Positions 14,725 to 26,506 are shown, counted from the first letter of the stretch. The stretch is DNA of 64,000 nt from Streptomyces sp. NBC_01217 (GCF_035994185.1 NZ_CP108538.1:5867501-5931500); one strand, 5' to 3'. Notes: generated from the letters alone by a model not told the origin. Translations and numbers: made by a program.

Positions 14725-17091
14725 ATGTCCCACGTCGGCGTCCCGCGGGGGACGGCCCGAAAGCGCCGCTCGCTCGCGCTCCTCACGACGGGCGTGCTGA
14801 CGCTCCCCGTACTGGCCGGCTGCAGCGGCTCCGACGGCGGCGGCGGATCGGCCGGGGTCGTCACCCCCCAGGACATCGCGGTCTCGGCCCGGAGCCTGGT
14901 CGCCCCGGGGGGCACGGTCAACTGGGCGATCGACTCCGTTCCCGCCACCCTCAACACCTTCCAGGCCGACGCCGACAGCTCCACCACCCGCATCACCGGC
15001 GCCCTGCTGCCGACGCTCTTCCCACTGGACGCCAAGGGCACGCCGCGGGCCAATCCGGACTATCTGGAGTCCGCGAAGGTGGTCGAGCGCGAGCCCAGGC
15101 AGGTGGTGCTCTACCGGATCAACCCGCAGGCGGTGTGGAGCGACGGCCGGGGCATCGGGGCGGCCGATTTCCTGGCCCAGTGGCGGGCGCTGAACGGCAA
15201 GGACTCGGCGTACTGGACCGCCCGCAACGCCGGCTACGAGCGGATCGAGAAGATCGAGCGCGGCGCCGACGACCAGGAGGTCCGGGTCACCTTCGCCAAG
15301 CCGTACGCGGACTGGCGCTCCCTCTTTTCCCCGCTGTATCCCAAGGAGGTGACCGGCACGCCCGGCGCCTTCAACGACGGGGCGCGGACCACTCTCAAGG
15401 TCACCTCGGGACCGTTCCTGCTGGGCGGTGTGGACACGGCGAAGGGCGAGGTCACCCTGGTCCGCAACCCGCGCTGGTGGGGCGGCCGGGCCAAGCTCGA
15501 CTCGCTGGTCTTCCGGGCCGTCGCACCGCAGGACCGCGCCCAGGCCCTGATCGAGGGGAAGGTCGAGGTCGCCGACATCGATGCCGCGGCCGCGCACCGG
15601 ATCGTGCAGGCGGCCCGCGACACGGGCGGGAACGGCCAGCCGCTCGCCCAGGGCCCCGGCTCCGGATCCGGCCCTGCCGCCGCACTGCGCTCCTGGGCCG
15701 AGGCGCACGGCTCGAACGAGGCGGAGGCGGCGGCCGCCCGGGCGGCCAGGGAGAAGAACCGGGTGGCCGCCGAGGCGTACGCCGCAGAGCAGGGCAAGCT
15801 GCGCAGTTACGTGGTCCGCAAGTCGCTGGAGCCCGCCTACACCCAGCTCGCGCTGAACGGCGAGTCCGGGCCGCTCGCCGACGACCGGGTACGCAGGGCG
15901 GTCGCCCGGGCCCTGAACCGCCAGGAGCTGGCCGACACCGTACTCAAACCGCTCGGCCTGCCCGCCGTACCGCTCGGCAGCCATCTTGCCCTGGTCGGGC
16001 AGCCGGGGTACAAGGACAGCAGCAGCGCACTCGGTGGCCAGGACACCGAGGAGGCGCAGGCCCTGCTGGCCGACGCGGGCTGGACGCGGGAGGGCGCGAT
16101 CAAGAAGCCGGGCGGTGCCAAGGCGGGCAGCAAGGGCGAGAAGAAGGATGCGAAGGAGAAGGAGAAGGAGGCAGGTGCAGGTAAGGGCGACAAGACGGCC
16201 TCACCCGAAAAGTCCGCCAAGCCGGATGCCAAGCCGGACGACGGCAAGCCCGGCGACGGCGTCGGCCGCGCCCCCGAGGCCAGCGCCTCCCAGGCCAGCG
16301 CCTCCCAGGTCCGCGCCCCCCAGATCCTCACCCCCGCCAACGCCGCCGCCGTCCACAGCGCCGCCCTGCTGCGCCAGTCCGGCCACCTGACCGAGACCGG
16401 CACTTCCGAGGAGGTCCCCGCAAAGGTCGGGGCCCAGGACCAGCGGCCGGGCGGCGCCACCGGTGCGTACGCCCCCGCGGGCACCGCCGCCCCCGCTCAG
16501 GCCCCCGACACGCGCCGCGGCCCGCTCGGCAAGAACGGCAAGGCGCTGACCCTGCGCTTCGTCCTGCCGGCCGGTCCCGGCTCGGAGCCGCTGCGGGCCG
16601 TCGGGGACAAGATCTCGGCGATGCTCGACTCGATCGGCATCCGCACGGCCATCACCAAGGTCTCCGACGACAGCTACTTCCAGGACCACATCGCCGCAGG
16701 CGACTACGACATGGCGCTGTACTCCTGGCCCGCCACCGCCTACCCGGCCACCGACGACCGCCCGATCTTCGCCAAGCCGGTGCCCGCCACCGACGGCTCG
16801 CTGCTCGTCGAGCAGAACTACACCCGCGTCGGTACGGACCACATCGACCAGCTCTTCGACAGGGCGGCCTCCGAGCTCGACGAGGGGGACGCCCGGGACC
16901 TGATGAAGCAGGCGGACGCCCGGATCTGGGCCGCCGCGGGATCGATTCCGCTCTATCAGCGCCCACAGCTCGTGGCGACCGACAGAAAGCTGGTGAACGT
17001 GGGCGCCTTCGGCTTCGGCGCACCCCATTACCAGGACATCGGCTTCAAGAAGCCGCAAGTCGCCGGACCTCCGGCAAATACGAAGAAGTAG
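14725..17091 (+). CDS. Family 5 solute-binding lipoprotein, LpqW-like by position
   Basis: This 788-residue lipoprotein (lipobox LAGC, C33) has the family 5 (oligopeptide/dipeptide-binding) fold: NWAIDSVPATLNTF near the N-terminus, RVTFAKPYADWRSLF, and the C-terminal segment with GSIPLYQRPQ. It is longer than the usual 500-600 because of two low-complexity insertions, an Ala/Glu/Arg helix near 325-360 and a Lys/Glu/Asp/Ala linker near 455-540. No permease is adjacent. In mycobacteria the neighbour of typA is LpqW, a family 5 protein that regulates lipomannan/PIM synthesis rather than transporting peptides. The position suggests an orthologue; function is inference. Confidence 0.8.
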   Translation: MSHVGVPRGTARKRRSLALLTTGVLTLPVLAGCSGSDGGGGSAGVVTPQDIAVSARSLVAPGGTVNWAIDSVPATLNTFQADADSSTTRITGALLPTLFPLDAKGTPRANPDYLESAKVVEREPRQVVLYRINPQAVWSDGRGIGAADFLAQWRALNGKDSAYWTARNAGYERIEKIERGADDQEVRVTFAKPYADWRSLFSPLYPKEVTGTPGAFNDGARTTLKVTSGPFLLGGVDTAKGEVTLVRNPRWWGGRAKLDSLVFRAVAPQDRAQALIEGKVEVADIDAAAAHRIVQAARDTGGNGQPLAQGPGSGSGPAAALRSWAEAHGSNEAEAAAARAAREKNRVAAEAYAAEQGKLRSYVVRKSLEPAYTQLALNGESGPLADDRVRRAVARALNRQELADTVLKPLGLPAVPLGSHLALVGQPGYKDSSSALGGQDTEEAQALLADAGWTREGAIKKPGGAKAGSKGEKKDAKEKEKEAGAGKGDKTASPEKSAKPDAKPDDGKPGDGVGRAPEASASQASASQVRAPQILTPANAAAVHSAALLRQSGHLTETGTSEEVPAKVGAQDQRPGGATGAYAPAGTAAPAQAPDTRRGPLGKNGKALTLRFVLPAGPGSEPLRAVGDKISAMLDSIGIRTAITKVSDDSYFQDHIAAGDYDMALYSWPATAYPATDDRPIFAKPVPATDGSLLVEQNYTRVGTDHIDQLFDRAASELDEGDARDLMKQADARIWAAAGSIPLYQRPQLVATDRKLVNVGAFGFGAPHYQDIGFKKPQVAGPPANTKK

Positions 17092-17133
17092 CAGGTCAGA
17101 ACGGCGCCCGAAGCTCAGAACTGGCTCAAGTCC

Positions 17134-17162
17134 CTTGCCTGCCGGGGTCTGGGGCGGGCAAG
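17134..17162 (+). terminator. Stem-loop after the LpqW-like gene
   Basis: CTTGCCTGCC pairs with GGCGGGCAAG (one G-U pair) around a 9-nt loop, 43 nt past the stop codon. The rest of the 17163-17340 spacer is C-rich with repeated CACCTCTGA-like motifs and shows no gene. Confidence 0.6.
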
Positions 17163-17378
17163 GTCGTGCCTACCTGCTGACCCGGGCAGCCGCTCCATCC
17201 CCCCACCTCTGAGCCCCCCCACCCGGGAGTCCCCGCTCCCGGTCCCACCTCAGAGCCGCCGCTTCGGAGCCCCACCTCTGAAGTTGCTCAAATCCCGCGT
17301 CCGCCCGCCCCGCCGACGGGACCGTGGTCGTCACCACCGGTGGAATTCACCGGAAGACTTGATCACGGGGGCGGAAAC

Positions 17379-18095
17379 ATGAGGCGGACACTGTCGGCCG
17401 CAGCTGCGGCCGTGGCTCTGCTGGCGGGTGCCGGTGCCTGTACGTCGAGCGACGGAGCCACCGGCGAGACGTCGCGTCCGGCCGGTTCGGCGAGCGCCGG
17501 GCGGACCGGCGCGGACCGGGCCCTCGCCACCGGTCCGCAGGCCTGCGCGGACGGCACGTACACCTGGTTCAACACCCAGCGTCTGTCGGTGCTCAACGGA
17601 GTCACCGAGCCCCAGCGCATCACCGCCGGGCCCACCAGGTTCTCCGAGCCGATGCGGCGGCTGCGTACGGACATGGCGTACCTCCGGACCGACGGCCCGA
17701 AGCCGGACCAGGGCACCGTCCTGCTCGCCCTCGCCCTCGCCCTGCACCTCGGTCTCGCGGACAAGGAGGACAAGGAGGAAGCAGCGGAAGCAGCGGAAGC
17801 AGCGGAGGACCCCACCGGTGGGTCCGGGCTGGGTGCACCTGGGGACTACGCACCCTTGGACTCGGCCGGCGGCGAGGTCAGCGGGCCCGGGCGGCTCGTG
17901 CAGTACAGCTTCTTCTCGCTGATCGAGACCGACTTCCGCCACACCTGCGGGCCCGGCGGGCACCGTGAGCCGACTGTCGGGCATGTCATGACATGGAACG
18001 GCGCGGGCAGCGGGATCCTGGACTGCGAGGAGCCGCTCCGCAAGCAGGCATCGGCCGCCGCCCGCGAAGCCCGGCGCCTGTCCTGCGGCCGGTAA
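17379..18095 (+). CDS. Small secreted lipoprotein of unknown function
   Basis: The 238 residues open with a lipoprotein signal peptide (MRRTLSAAAAAVALLAGAGAC, lipid Cys at 21). The mature part contains a charged Glu/Ala run (about residues 138-152) between two globular parts. The C-terminal part has cysteines (HTCGPGG ... LDCEEPL ... LSCGR) that may form disulfides. ATG 17379 is chosen for the signal peptide, and GGGGGCGG lies just upstream. It is in the same direction as, and 138 nt before, typA. I do not recognise a family. Confidence 0.75.
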   Translation: MRRTLSAAAAAVALLAGAGACTSSDGATGETSRPAGSASAGRTGADRALATGPQACADGTYTWFNTQRLSVLNGVTEPQRITAGPTRFSEPMRRLRTDMAYLRTDGPKPDQGTVLLALALALHLGLADKEDKEEAAEAAEAAEDPTGGSGLGAPGDYAPLDSAGGEVSGPGRLVQYSFFSLIETDFRHTCGPGGHREPTVGHVMTWNGAGSGILDCEEPLRKQASAAAREARRLSCGR

Positions 18096-18233
18096 CACTC
18101 GCCCGGGAAGCCGCCACGGCGCCAGCCCCGTACCATGGGGGGTAGCCGTGGCGCGTCCGCCCGGCGGGCGTACCAGGACTTGAGACCGACCAAGACGCCT
18201 GATCCCACGATCCGAGAGAAGCGCAAGCCACCC

Positions 18234-20105
<1,872 letters not shown>

Positions 20106-20161
20106 TGGCTCGTCAGCAGTTGCTGTCCGCAGCAATAGCTGTTTGAGCCATTGACATCGGG

Positions 20162-20194
20162 CCGGGGCCCCCGCAGACACTGTGGGGGCCCCGG
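20162..20194 (+). terminator. Terminator after typA
   Basis: A 15-bp GC stem (one G-U pair) with a 3-nt loop and a short T-rich tail (GTGTTTCGT) lies 57 nt past the typA stop codon. Confidence 0.85.
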
Positions 20195-20542
20195 TGTTTC
20201 GTCAACTCGATTTCCTGCCCGAGGTGTCCGGTTATCGAGCGTCGCTCTCCGGAACATGTGTTAACAGTCCGTTTCGGGCGTGTCTGTCTGGGATCAGTTT
20301 GTCCGGATTTCGGTCATCCGGGCGTGGCTGATGTTGTCAAACCGAGACCCTTTAAGTGTGGTTTACGGCCCGGGCGTACTTAATAGTTGGCTCCATTGAG
20401 CTCGGGTCAATGGGTCACGCACTGTGGGGAGTGCCGACTCACGAGCACACTCTAGGCACTGAAACGATCACCGTCAGGGGTGTCGGTGTATCACTCCAGT
20501 GCCTTTCTTGTAGTCAAAAGTGGACTCATGAGGAGGAAACCC
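20195..20542 (+). promoter_or_regulatory. 348-nt non-coding leader/promoter region of the first oligopeptide importer
   Basis: No supported ORF lies here. It is less GC-rich than its surroundings, with AT-rich patches (for example around 20340-20395), consistent with a promoter and long 5' leader. The last 12 nt hold AGGAGG (20531-20536) for the binding protein. I cannot fix the promoter elements. Confidence 0.5.
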
Positions 20543-22180
20543 ATGCGTGGTGCCAAGAGCGCCAAGTGGGTCGCGGGAGCGGCATTCATCGCCCTGGCCG
20601 CGACGGCCTGTGGTGGCGGCAAGGACGGCGGTTCGGGCAGCGACGACGCGAGCCAGAAGTGGGACCCGAACGGCATCGTCACGATGGCGTCCGGTGAGCC
20701 GCAGAACCCGCTGCAGCCGGCCAACGTCATGGAGTCCTACGGCTCCGACGTCATCAAGTCGGTCTTCGCCCAGCTCGTCGACTACGACGAGAGCGGCAAG
20801 ATCGTGATGGAGAACGCCGAGTCCGTCACCACCACCGACTCGAAGACGTTCACCGTCAAGCTCAAGGACGGCTGGACCTTCCACGACGGCACTCCGGTGA
20901 CCGCCAAGTCCTACGTGGACGCGTGGAACTGGGACGCCGCCACCAAGAACAACCAGCAGAACGCCTCCTGGTTCTCGGACATCAAGGGCTACGCCGATGT
21001 CCACCCGGAGAAGGGTGCGCCGAAGGCCGAGACCATGTCCGGTCTGAAGGTCGTCGACGACAAGACCTTCACCATCGAGCTCTCCACCACGCTGCCGTAC
21101 TTCGAGTACAAGCTGGCGTACACGGTGTTCTCGCCGCTGCCCGAGTCCTTCTACAAGGACCCGAAGGCCGCGGGCGAGGCCCCGATCGGCAACGGCGCCT
21201 ACAAGTTCGTCAAGTGGGAGCACAAGAAGTCGATCGAGGTCGCCAAGTACGACAAGTACAAGGGTGACAACGCCGCGCAGAACGGTGGCGTGATCTTCAA
21301 GAACTACACGACCCCCGAGGCGTCCTACGCGGACCTGCGCTCGGACAAGCTGGACGTGGTCGACCAGATCCCGACCGCTTCGCTGCCCAACTTCCAGCAG
21401 GACCTGGGCGACCGAGCCGTCAACAAGCCGTTCTCGGCCATCACGACGATCGGCATTGCTTACTACAGCAAGCAGTGGAAGGACGTCGATCCCAAGGTCA
21501 TCCAGGGTCTGTCCATGGCGATCGACCGTGCCACGATCACCAAGACGGTCCTCAACGGTCTGCGTACCCCGGCCACCGGCTGGGTCGCCAAGGGCGTTCT
21601 GGGTTACCAGGACGGCGCGGCCGGCGACATCACGACGTTCGACCCGGCGAAGGCCAAGGCCCTCATCAAGGAGGGTGGCGGCGTTCCGGGCAACAAGATC
21701 TCCATCCAGTACAACACCGATGGTGGTCACAAGGACTGGGTCGACGCGGTCTGCAACAGCATCCGCCAGGCCACCGGTGTCGACTGCGTCGGCGACGCCA
21801 AGGTCGACTTCCAGGCCGACCTGAAGGCGCGTGACGCCAAGCAGGTCAAGTCGATCTACCGTTCCGGCTGGGTGCTCGACTACCCGGTCAACGCCAACTT
21901 CCTCCGTGACCTGTACGGCACGGGTGCGGCGGGCAACCAGGGCGGCTACTCCAACAAGGACTTCGACGCCCTGACGAAGAAGGCCGACGCCGCCAAGACG
22001 CTGGACGAGTCGGTGAAGCTGTACCAGGACGCTGAGAAGTCCCTGGTCAACAGCATGCCGTCGATCCCGCTCTGGTACTACAACGTCAACGGTGGCCACT
22101 CCAACAACGTGAGCACCGTTGAGTTCGGCCAGGACGGTTCGCCGATCTACAACACCATCAAGGTGAAGGCGACCAAGTAA
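20543..22180 (+). CDS. Oligopeptide ABC transporter substrate-binding lipoprotein, cluster 1
   Basis: This 545-residue lipoprotein (lipobox LAATAC, C23) is a family 5 peptide-binding protein: GEPQNPLQPANV near the N-terminus, DGWTFHDGTPVTAKSYVDAW, and C-terminal PSIPLWYYN. ATG 20543 follows AGGAGG by 6 nt; an earlier ATG overlaps that site. It captures oligopeptides outside the cell for the permease genes that follow. It is clearly paralogous to the binding protein at 27117 (same N-terminal MRGA..AKW and overall architecture). One of the two clusters could be the BldK signalling-peptide importer, but I cannot tell which. Confidence 0.92.
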   Translation: MRGAKSAKWVAGAAFIALAATACGGGKDGGSGSDDASQKWDPNGIVTMASGEPQNPLQPANVMESYGSDVIKSVFAQLVDYDESGKIVMENAESVTTTDSKTFTVKLKDGWTFHDGTPVTAKSYVDAWNWDAATKNNQQNASWFSDIKGYADVHPEKGAPKAETMSGLKVVDDKTFTIELSTTLPYFEYKLAYTVFSPLPESFYKDPKAAGEAPIGNGAYKFVKWEHKKSIEVAKYDKYKGDNAAQNGGVIFKNYTTPEASYADLRSDKLDVVDQIPTASLPNFQQDLGDRAVNKPFSAITTIGIAYYSKQWKDVDPKVIQGLSMAIDRATITKTVLNGLRTPATGWVAKGVLGYQDGAAGDITTFDPAKAKALIKEGGGVPGNKISIQYNTDGGHKDWVDAVCNSIRQATGVDCVGDAKVDFQADLKARDAKQVKSIYRSGWVLDYPVNANFLRDLYGTGAAGNQGGYSNKDFDALTKKADAAKTLDESVKLYQDAEKSLVNSMPSIPLWYYNVNGGHSNNVSTVEFGQDGSPIYNTIKVKATK

Positions 22181-22202
22181 GTACTCGGGACTGTTTCCGG
22201 TA

Positions 22203-22297
22203 GGCGCCGTTTCGGCGGCGCCACTCTGGAGCGACAGCAGCCGGCGGGGGCGGGCCTTGGACTCGTGGATGAGTCCGGGGACGCCGCCGTCGGCTGC
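22203..22297 (+). terminator. Intercistronic stem-loops between binding protein and permease genes, cluster 1
   Basis: GGCGCCG/CGGCGCC (22203-22222) is followed by a larger structure closed by GCAGCCG/CGGCTGC (22237-22297) with an inner GGACTC/GAGTCC hairpin. They lie in the 141-nt gap after the binding-protein gene and probably attenuate or stabilise the transcript so that binding protein exceeds membrane components. Confidence 0.6.
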
Positions 22298-22321
22298 CTC
22301 TGCGATTGACATGGAGGCATG

Positions 22322-23248
22322 ATGGGGCGTTATGTCGCACGACGACTGCTCCAAATGATCCCGGTATTCCTGGGAACCACCTTTCTCATCTTCTACATGG
22401 TGTATGCCCTGCCCGGCGATCCCATCAGGGCACTGTGGGGAGAGAAAGCGGCCGACCCGGCGCAGGTAGCGGCCCTGCGTCATCAGTACGGCCTCGACCT
22501 GCCGCTGTGGCACCAGTACTGGGACTACCTGGTCAAGCTGGTCCACTTCGACTTCGGCAGCACCTACACCGGGCGCCCCGTCAGTGACTCGATGGCCATC
22601 GCCTTCCCGGCGACCCTGCGCCTGACCATGGTGGCGTTCGTCATCGAGGTCGTGCTCGGCATCGGCCTCGGTGTGCTCGCCGGTCTGCGCGCGAAGCGTT
22701 TCGTCGACAACATGGTGATGGTCTTCACCCTGCTGGTCATCTCGATTCCCGTCTTCGTGCTCGCCTATGTCCTGCGAGAAGTGTTCGCCACGAACCTCGG
22801 CTGGGTGACACCCTCGGTCCAGGACGACACCAACTTCAGTCAGCTCCTGCTGCCCGGTTTCGTGTTGGCGACACTGTCCCTCGCGTATGTGGCGAGACTT
22901 TCGCGGACGTCGATCGTGGAGAATTTGCGCGCCGACTACATGCGCACCGCAGTCGCCAAGGGCCTGCCCCGGCGGCGTGTGGTGGGCGTGCACTTGATGC
23001 GCAACTCCCTCATCCCCGTCGTCACGTTCCTCGGCACCGACCTGGGCGCACTGATGGGCGGCGCGATCGTCACCGAGGGCATCTTCAATGTGCAGGGTGT
23101 CGGCAATCTGCTCTATCAGGGCCTGACCCGCCGCGAGGGCGCGACCGTCGTCGGTGTAGTGACCGTGATCGTTCTCGTCTTCCTCATCACCAGCCTGCTC
23201 GTCGACCTGCTGTACGCGGTCCTGGACCCGAGGATCCGGTATGCCTGA
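22322..23248 (+). CDS. Oligopeptide ABC transporter permease (OppB/DppB type), cluster 1
   Basis: This 308-residue protein has the typical N-terminus MGRYVARRLLQMIPVFLGTT, six membrane spans, and the docking loop with RADYMRTAVAKGLPRRRV. The second of two adjacent ATGs (22322) is chosen because it leaves 4 nt to GGAGG, while the first leaves only 1, and because the paralogue at 28861 starts MGRY. It ends with VDLLYAVLDPRIRYA and overlaps the next gene by 8 nt. Confidence 0.93.
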   Translation: MGRYVARRLLQMIPVFLGTTFLIFYMVYALPGDPIRALWGEKAADPAQVAALRHQYGLDLPLWHQYWDYLVKLVHFDFGSTYTGRPVSDSMAIAFPATLRLTMVAFVIEVVLGIGLGVLAGLRAKRFVDNMVMVFTLLVISIPVFVLAYVLREVFATNLGWVTPSVQDDTNFSQLLLPGFVLATLSLAYVARLSRTSIVENLRADYMRTAVAKGLPRRRVVGVHLMRNSLIPVVTFLGTDLGALMGGAIVTEGIFNVQGVGNLLYQGLTRREGATVVGVVTVIVLVFLITSLLVDLLYAVLDPRIRYA

Positions 23249-24179
23249 CACTCTCACCGCACCGGAGGCCGCTGCGGACGAGGCCGACAAGACGCCGAAG
23301 GCTCAGAAGAAGGAGCGCGCCGGCAGCCTGTGGTCGGACGCCCTGCGGGACCTGCGGCGCAACCCGCTGTTCCTGATCTCGTCGGTGCTGATCCTGCTGA
23401 TCCTGTTCGTCGTGGCGGCCCCCGGCCTCCTGACCGATGTCTCACCGCGCGACGGCGACCTGACGAACCACTTCCTCACGCCGCCGAACTACTCGCACTT
23501 CTTCCAGGCCGACTGGTTCGGATACGACAACCAGGGCCGCAGCGTCTACACCCGAGTGGTCTACGGCGCTCGCGCCTCGGTCATCGTGGGTGTCTCCGTG
23601 ACGCTGCTGACCGCTGTCTTCGGCGGTCTGGTCGGGATGCTGGCCGGCTACTTCGGCGGCTGGCTGGACGCACTGCTCTCGCGCATCGTCGACATCTTCT
23701 TCGGCATCCCCTTCCTGCTCGGCAGCATGGTCGTCCTGAACGCCTTCACCGACCGCAAGGTCTGGGTCGTCGTCCTGTCGATGGTCTTCCTCGGCTGGAC
23801 ACAGTCGGCCCGCATCATGCGCGGTTCCGTCATCTCCATCCGCTCGGCCGACTACATCCAGGCGGCCCGGGCGCTCGGCGCGGGAACCTGGCGGATCCTG
23901 ATGCGGCATGTGCTGCCCAACGCGCTCGCGCCGCTGCTCGTCGTCTCGATGATCGCGCTCGGCGGGTACATCGGGGCCGAGGCCACCCTGTCCTACCTGG
24001 GTATCGGTCTTCAGGACCCGACGATCTCCTGGGGCATCGACATCTCGACCGCCTCGGGTGTCATTCGCAACGATCCGCACGTGCTGTTCTTCCCCGCAGC
24101 CGCTCTGAGCATCACCGTGCTGGCGTTCATCATGCTCGGCGACGCCGTGCGCGACGCCCTTGACCCCAAGCTGCGCTGA
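23241..24179 (+). CDS. Oligopeptide ABC transporter permease (OppC/DppC type), cluster 1
   Basis: This 312-residue protein has a charged cytoplasmic N-terminus (KTPKAQKKERAGSLW), the OppC N-terminal motif LWSDALRDLRRNPLF, then spans and the docking segment RSADYIQAARALGAGTWRILMRH (split here as RSADYIQAARALGAG plus TWRILMRH). The C-terminus LGDAVRDALDPKLR is family-typical. Its ATG lies inside the previous gene, giving an 8-nt overlap and translational coupling. Confidence 0.93.
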   Translation: MPDTLTAPEAAADEADKTPKAQKKERAGSLWSDALRDLRRNPLFLISSVLILLILFVVAAPGLLTDVSPRDGDLTNHFLTPPNYSHFFQADWFGYDNQGRSVYTRVVYGARASVIVGVSVTLLTAVFGGLVGMLAGYFGGWLDALLSRIVDIFFGIPFLLGSMVVLNAFTDRKVWVVVLSMVFLGWTQSARIMRGSVISIRSADYIQAARALGAGTWRILMRHVLPNALAPLLVVSMIALGGYIGAEATLSYLGIGLQDPTISWGIDISTASGVIRNDPHVLFFPAAALSITVLAFIMLGDAVRDALDPKLR

Positions 24180-24190
24180 GGGAGACGTAC

Positions 24191-25249
24191 GTGAGCACCA
24201 TCGATACCAAGCCGGTCGTCCCTGGCCAGCGCGCCGAGGACGACCACACCGGACCTCTGCTCGAGGTCCGCGATCTGCACGTGGAGTTCCACACCCGGGA
24301 GGGCGTCGCCAAGGCGGTCAACGGGGTCAACTACTCCGTGAACGCCGGTGAGACCCTCGCCGTGCTCGGTGAGTCCGGGTCCGGCAAGTCCGTGACCGCG
24401 CAGGCGATCATGGGCATCCTCGACATGCCGCCCGGCAGCATCCCGCAGGGCGAGATCCTCTTCCGCGGCCAGGACATGCTCAAGATGTCCAACGAGGAGC
24501 GCCGCCAGATCCGTGGCCAGAAGATCGCGATGATCTTCCAGGACGCGCTCTCCTCGCTGAACCCCGTACTGACCGTCGGCTACCAGCTCGGCGAGATGTT
24601 CCGGGTGCATCAGGGGCTGTCCAAGAAGGAGGCCAGGGCCAAGTCCATCGAGCTGATGGACCGGGTCCGCATCCCGGCCGCCGCGGCCCGGGTCTCGGAC
24701 TACCCGCACCAGTTCTCCGGCGGTATGCGCCAGCGCATCATGATCGCCATGGCGCTGGCCCTGGAGCCGGACCTGATCATCGCGGACGAGCCGACCACCG
24801 CGCTCGACGTGACCGTCCAGGCCCAGGTGATGGACCTCCTCGCGGAGCTCCAGCGCGAGTACCACATGGGTCTGATCCTGATCACGCACGACCTCGGTGT
24901 CGTCGCGGACGTCGCGGACAAGATCGCCGTGATGTACGCGGGCCGGATCGTCGAGACGGCCCCGGTCCACGAGATCTACAAGCGCCCGGCGCACCCGTAC
25001 ACCAAGGGTCTGCTGGCCTCGATCCCGCGCCTGGACCAGAAGGGCCAGGAGCTCTTCGCGATCAAGGGCCTGCCGCCCAACCTGCTCAACGTGCCCTCGG
25101 GTTGTGCCTTCAACCCGCGCTGCACGATGGCGCAGGACATCTGCCGTACGGAGACCCCGGCCCTGCGCCCGGTGACCGAGCAGGACGGCACCGAACTGGT
25201 CGGACGCGGCAGCGCCTGCCACTTCTGGAAGGAGACGATCCATGGCTGA
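24191..25249 (+). CDS. Oligopeptide ABC transporter ATPase (OppD/DppD type), cluster 1
   Basis: This 352-residue ATPase has Walker A GESGSGKS, signature SGGMRQR, Walker [13 protein letters not shown] and switch His in ITHD. The OppD-specific C-terminal extension with a cysteine cluster ([15 protein letters not shown]) is present. GTG 24191 is the start, 11 nt after the permease stop. With OppF it powers import; its last 8 nt overlap the next gene. Confidence 0.94.
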   Translation: MSTIDTKPVVPGQRAEDDHTGPLLEVRDLHVEFHTREGVAKAVNGVNYSVNAGETLAVLGESGSGKSVTAQAIMGILDMPPGSIPQGEILFRGQDMLKMSNEERRQIRGQKIAMIFQDALSSLNPVLTVGYQLGEMFRVHQGLSKKEARAKSIELMDRVRIPAAAARVSDYPHQFSGGMRQRIMIAMALALEPDLIIADEPTTALDVTVQAQVMDLLAELQREYHMGLILITHDLGVVADVADKIAVMYAGRIVETAPVHEIYKRPAHPYTKGLLASIPRLDQKGQELFAIKGLPPNLLNVPSGCAFNPRCTMAQDICRTETPALRPVTEQDGTELVGRGSACHFWKETIHG

Positions 25250-26387
25250 CATCACCAAGGAGCCCGTGGACGCCACCCCGAACGTCACCGAAGTGGAGAC
25301 GGTCGCCGCCGCCACCGAGGCGGAGGCGGTCGCCGCCATCGAAGCACCGGTGTCGAAGGGGGAGCCGATCCTCCAGGTCCGCAACCTGGTCAAGCACTTC
25401 CCGCTGACCCAGGGCATCCTGTTCAAGAAGCAGGTCGGCGCGGTCAAGGCAGTGGACGGCGTCTCGTTCGACCTGTACAAGGGCGAGACGCTCGGCATCG
25501 TGGGTGAGTCCGGCTGCGGCAAGTCCACGGTCGCCAAGCTTCTGATGACCCTGGAGCAGGCGACCGCGGGTGAGGTCTTCTACAAGGGCCAGGACATCAC
25601 CAAGCTGTCCGGTCGCGCGCTGAAGGCCGTGCGCCGCAACATCCAGATGGTGTTCCAGGACCCGTACACCTCGCTGAACCCGCGCATGACGGTCGGCGAC
25701 ATCATCGGCGAGCCCTTCGACATCCACCCCGAGGTAGCCCCGAAGGGTGACCGGCGACGCAAGGTCCAGGAGCTGCTGGACGTCGTCGGGCTCAACCCGG
25801 AATACATCAACCGCTACCCGCACCAGTTCTCCGGCGGTCAGCGCCAGCGCATCGGCATCGCCCGCGGCCTCGCGCTCAACCCGGAGATCATCATCTGCGA
25901 CGAGCCGGTCTCCGCGCTCGACGTGTCGGTGCAGGCGCAGGTCATCAACCTGATGGAGAAGCTGCAGGACGAGTTCAACCTGTCCTACCTCTTCATCGCG
26001 CACGACCTGTCGATCGTCCGGCACATCTCGGACCGGGTCGGTGTGATGTACCTCGGCAAGATAGCCGAGATCGGTACGGACACGGAGATCTACGACCACC
26101 CGACGCACCCCTACACCCAGGCGCTGCTGTCGGCGGTCCCGGTCCCGGACCCCGAGGCCCGTGAGGGCCGTGACCGGATCATCCTCACCGGTGACGTCCC
26201 CTCGCCGGCGAACCCGCCGTCGGGCTGCCGCTTCCGTACGCGGTGCTGGAAGGCCCAGGACAAGTGCGCTGTGGAGGTCCCGCTGCTGGCGGTCCCCGAG
26301 CGTTTCAAGTCCGTGGACACCCCGGCCGCGCACGACTCGGCGTGCCACTTCGCCGAGGAGAAGGACATCGTCGGCGCGGCCTCGTAG
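25242..26387 (+). CDS. Oligopeptide ABC transporter ATPase (OppF/DppF type), cluster 1
   Basis: This 381-residue protein has an Ala/Glu/Thr-rich N-terminal extension (about residues 1-40). The ATPase core has [15 protein letters not shown] and [12 protein letters not shown], and the OppF C-terminal cysteine motif [15 protein letters not shown]. It is the last gene of the first importer operon and is followed by a strong terminator. Confidence 0.94.
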   Translation: MADITKEPVDATPNVTEVETVAAATEAEAVAAIEAPVSKGEPILQVRNLVKHFPLTQGILFKKQVGAVKAVDGVSFDLYKGETLGIVGESGCGKSTVAKLLMTLEQATAGEVFYKGQDITKLSGRALKAVRRNIQMVFQDPYTSLNPRMTVGDIIGEPFDIHPEVAPKGDRRRKVQELLDVVGLNPEYINRYPHQFSGGQRQRIGIARGLALNPEIIICDEPVSALDVSVQAQVINLMEKLQDEFNLSYLFIAHDLSIVRHISDRVGVMYLGKIAEIGTDTEIYDHPTHPYTQALLSAVPVPDPEAREGRDRIILTGDVPSPANPPSGCRFRTRCWKAQDKCAVEVPLLAVPERFKSVDTPAAHDSACHFAEEKDIVGAAS

Positions 26388-26402
26388 CACGGCGCGTGTG
26401 AC

Positions 26403-26443
26403 GCGAAAGGCCCGGAACCTCCCTGAGGTTCCGGGCCTTTCGC
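26403..26443 (+). terminator. Terminator after the first oligopeptide importer
   Basis: An 18-bp perfect stem (GCGAAAGGCCCGGAACCT and its complement) with a 5-nt loop ends in CTTTCGC, 15 nt past the oppF-like stop codon. Confidence 0.9.
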
Positions 26444-26506
26444 CTTCTTCGACGTACCGTCACCCTCCGCGGTTGTGGCGGTCCGTCAATGTCCTTGCTC
26501 GCAAGG

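Noticed and set aside
20474..23290. A 938-codon open frame on the minus strand
   Set aside because: It is antisense to the first oligopeptide-binding protein and permease genes.
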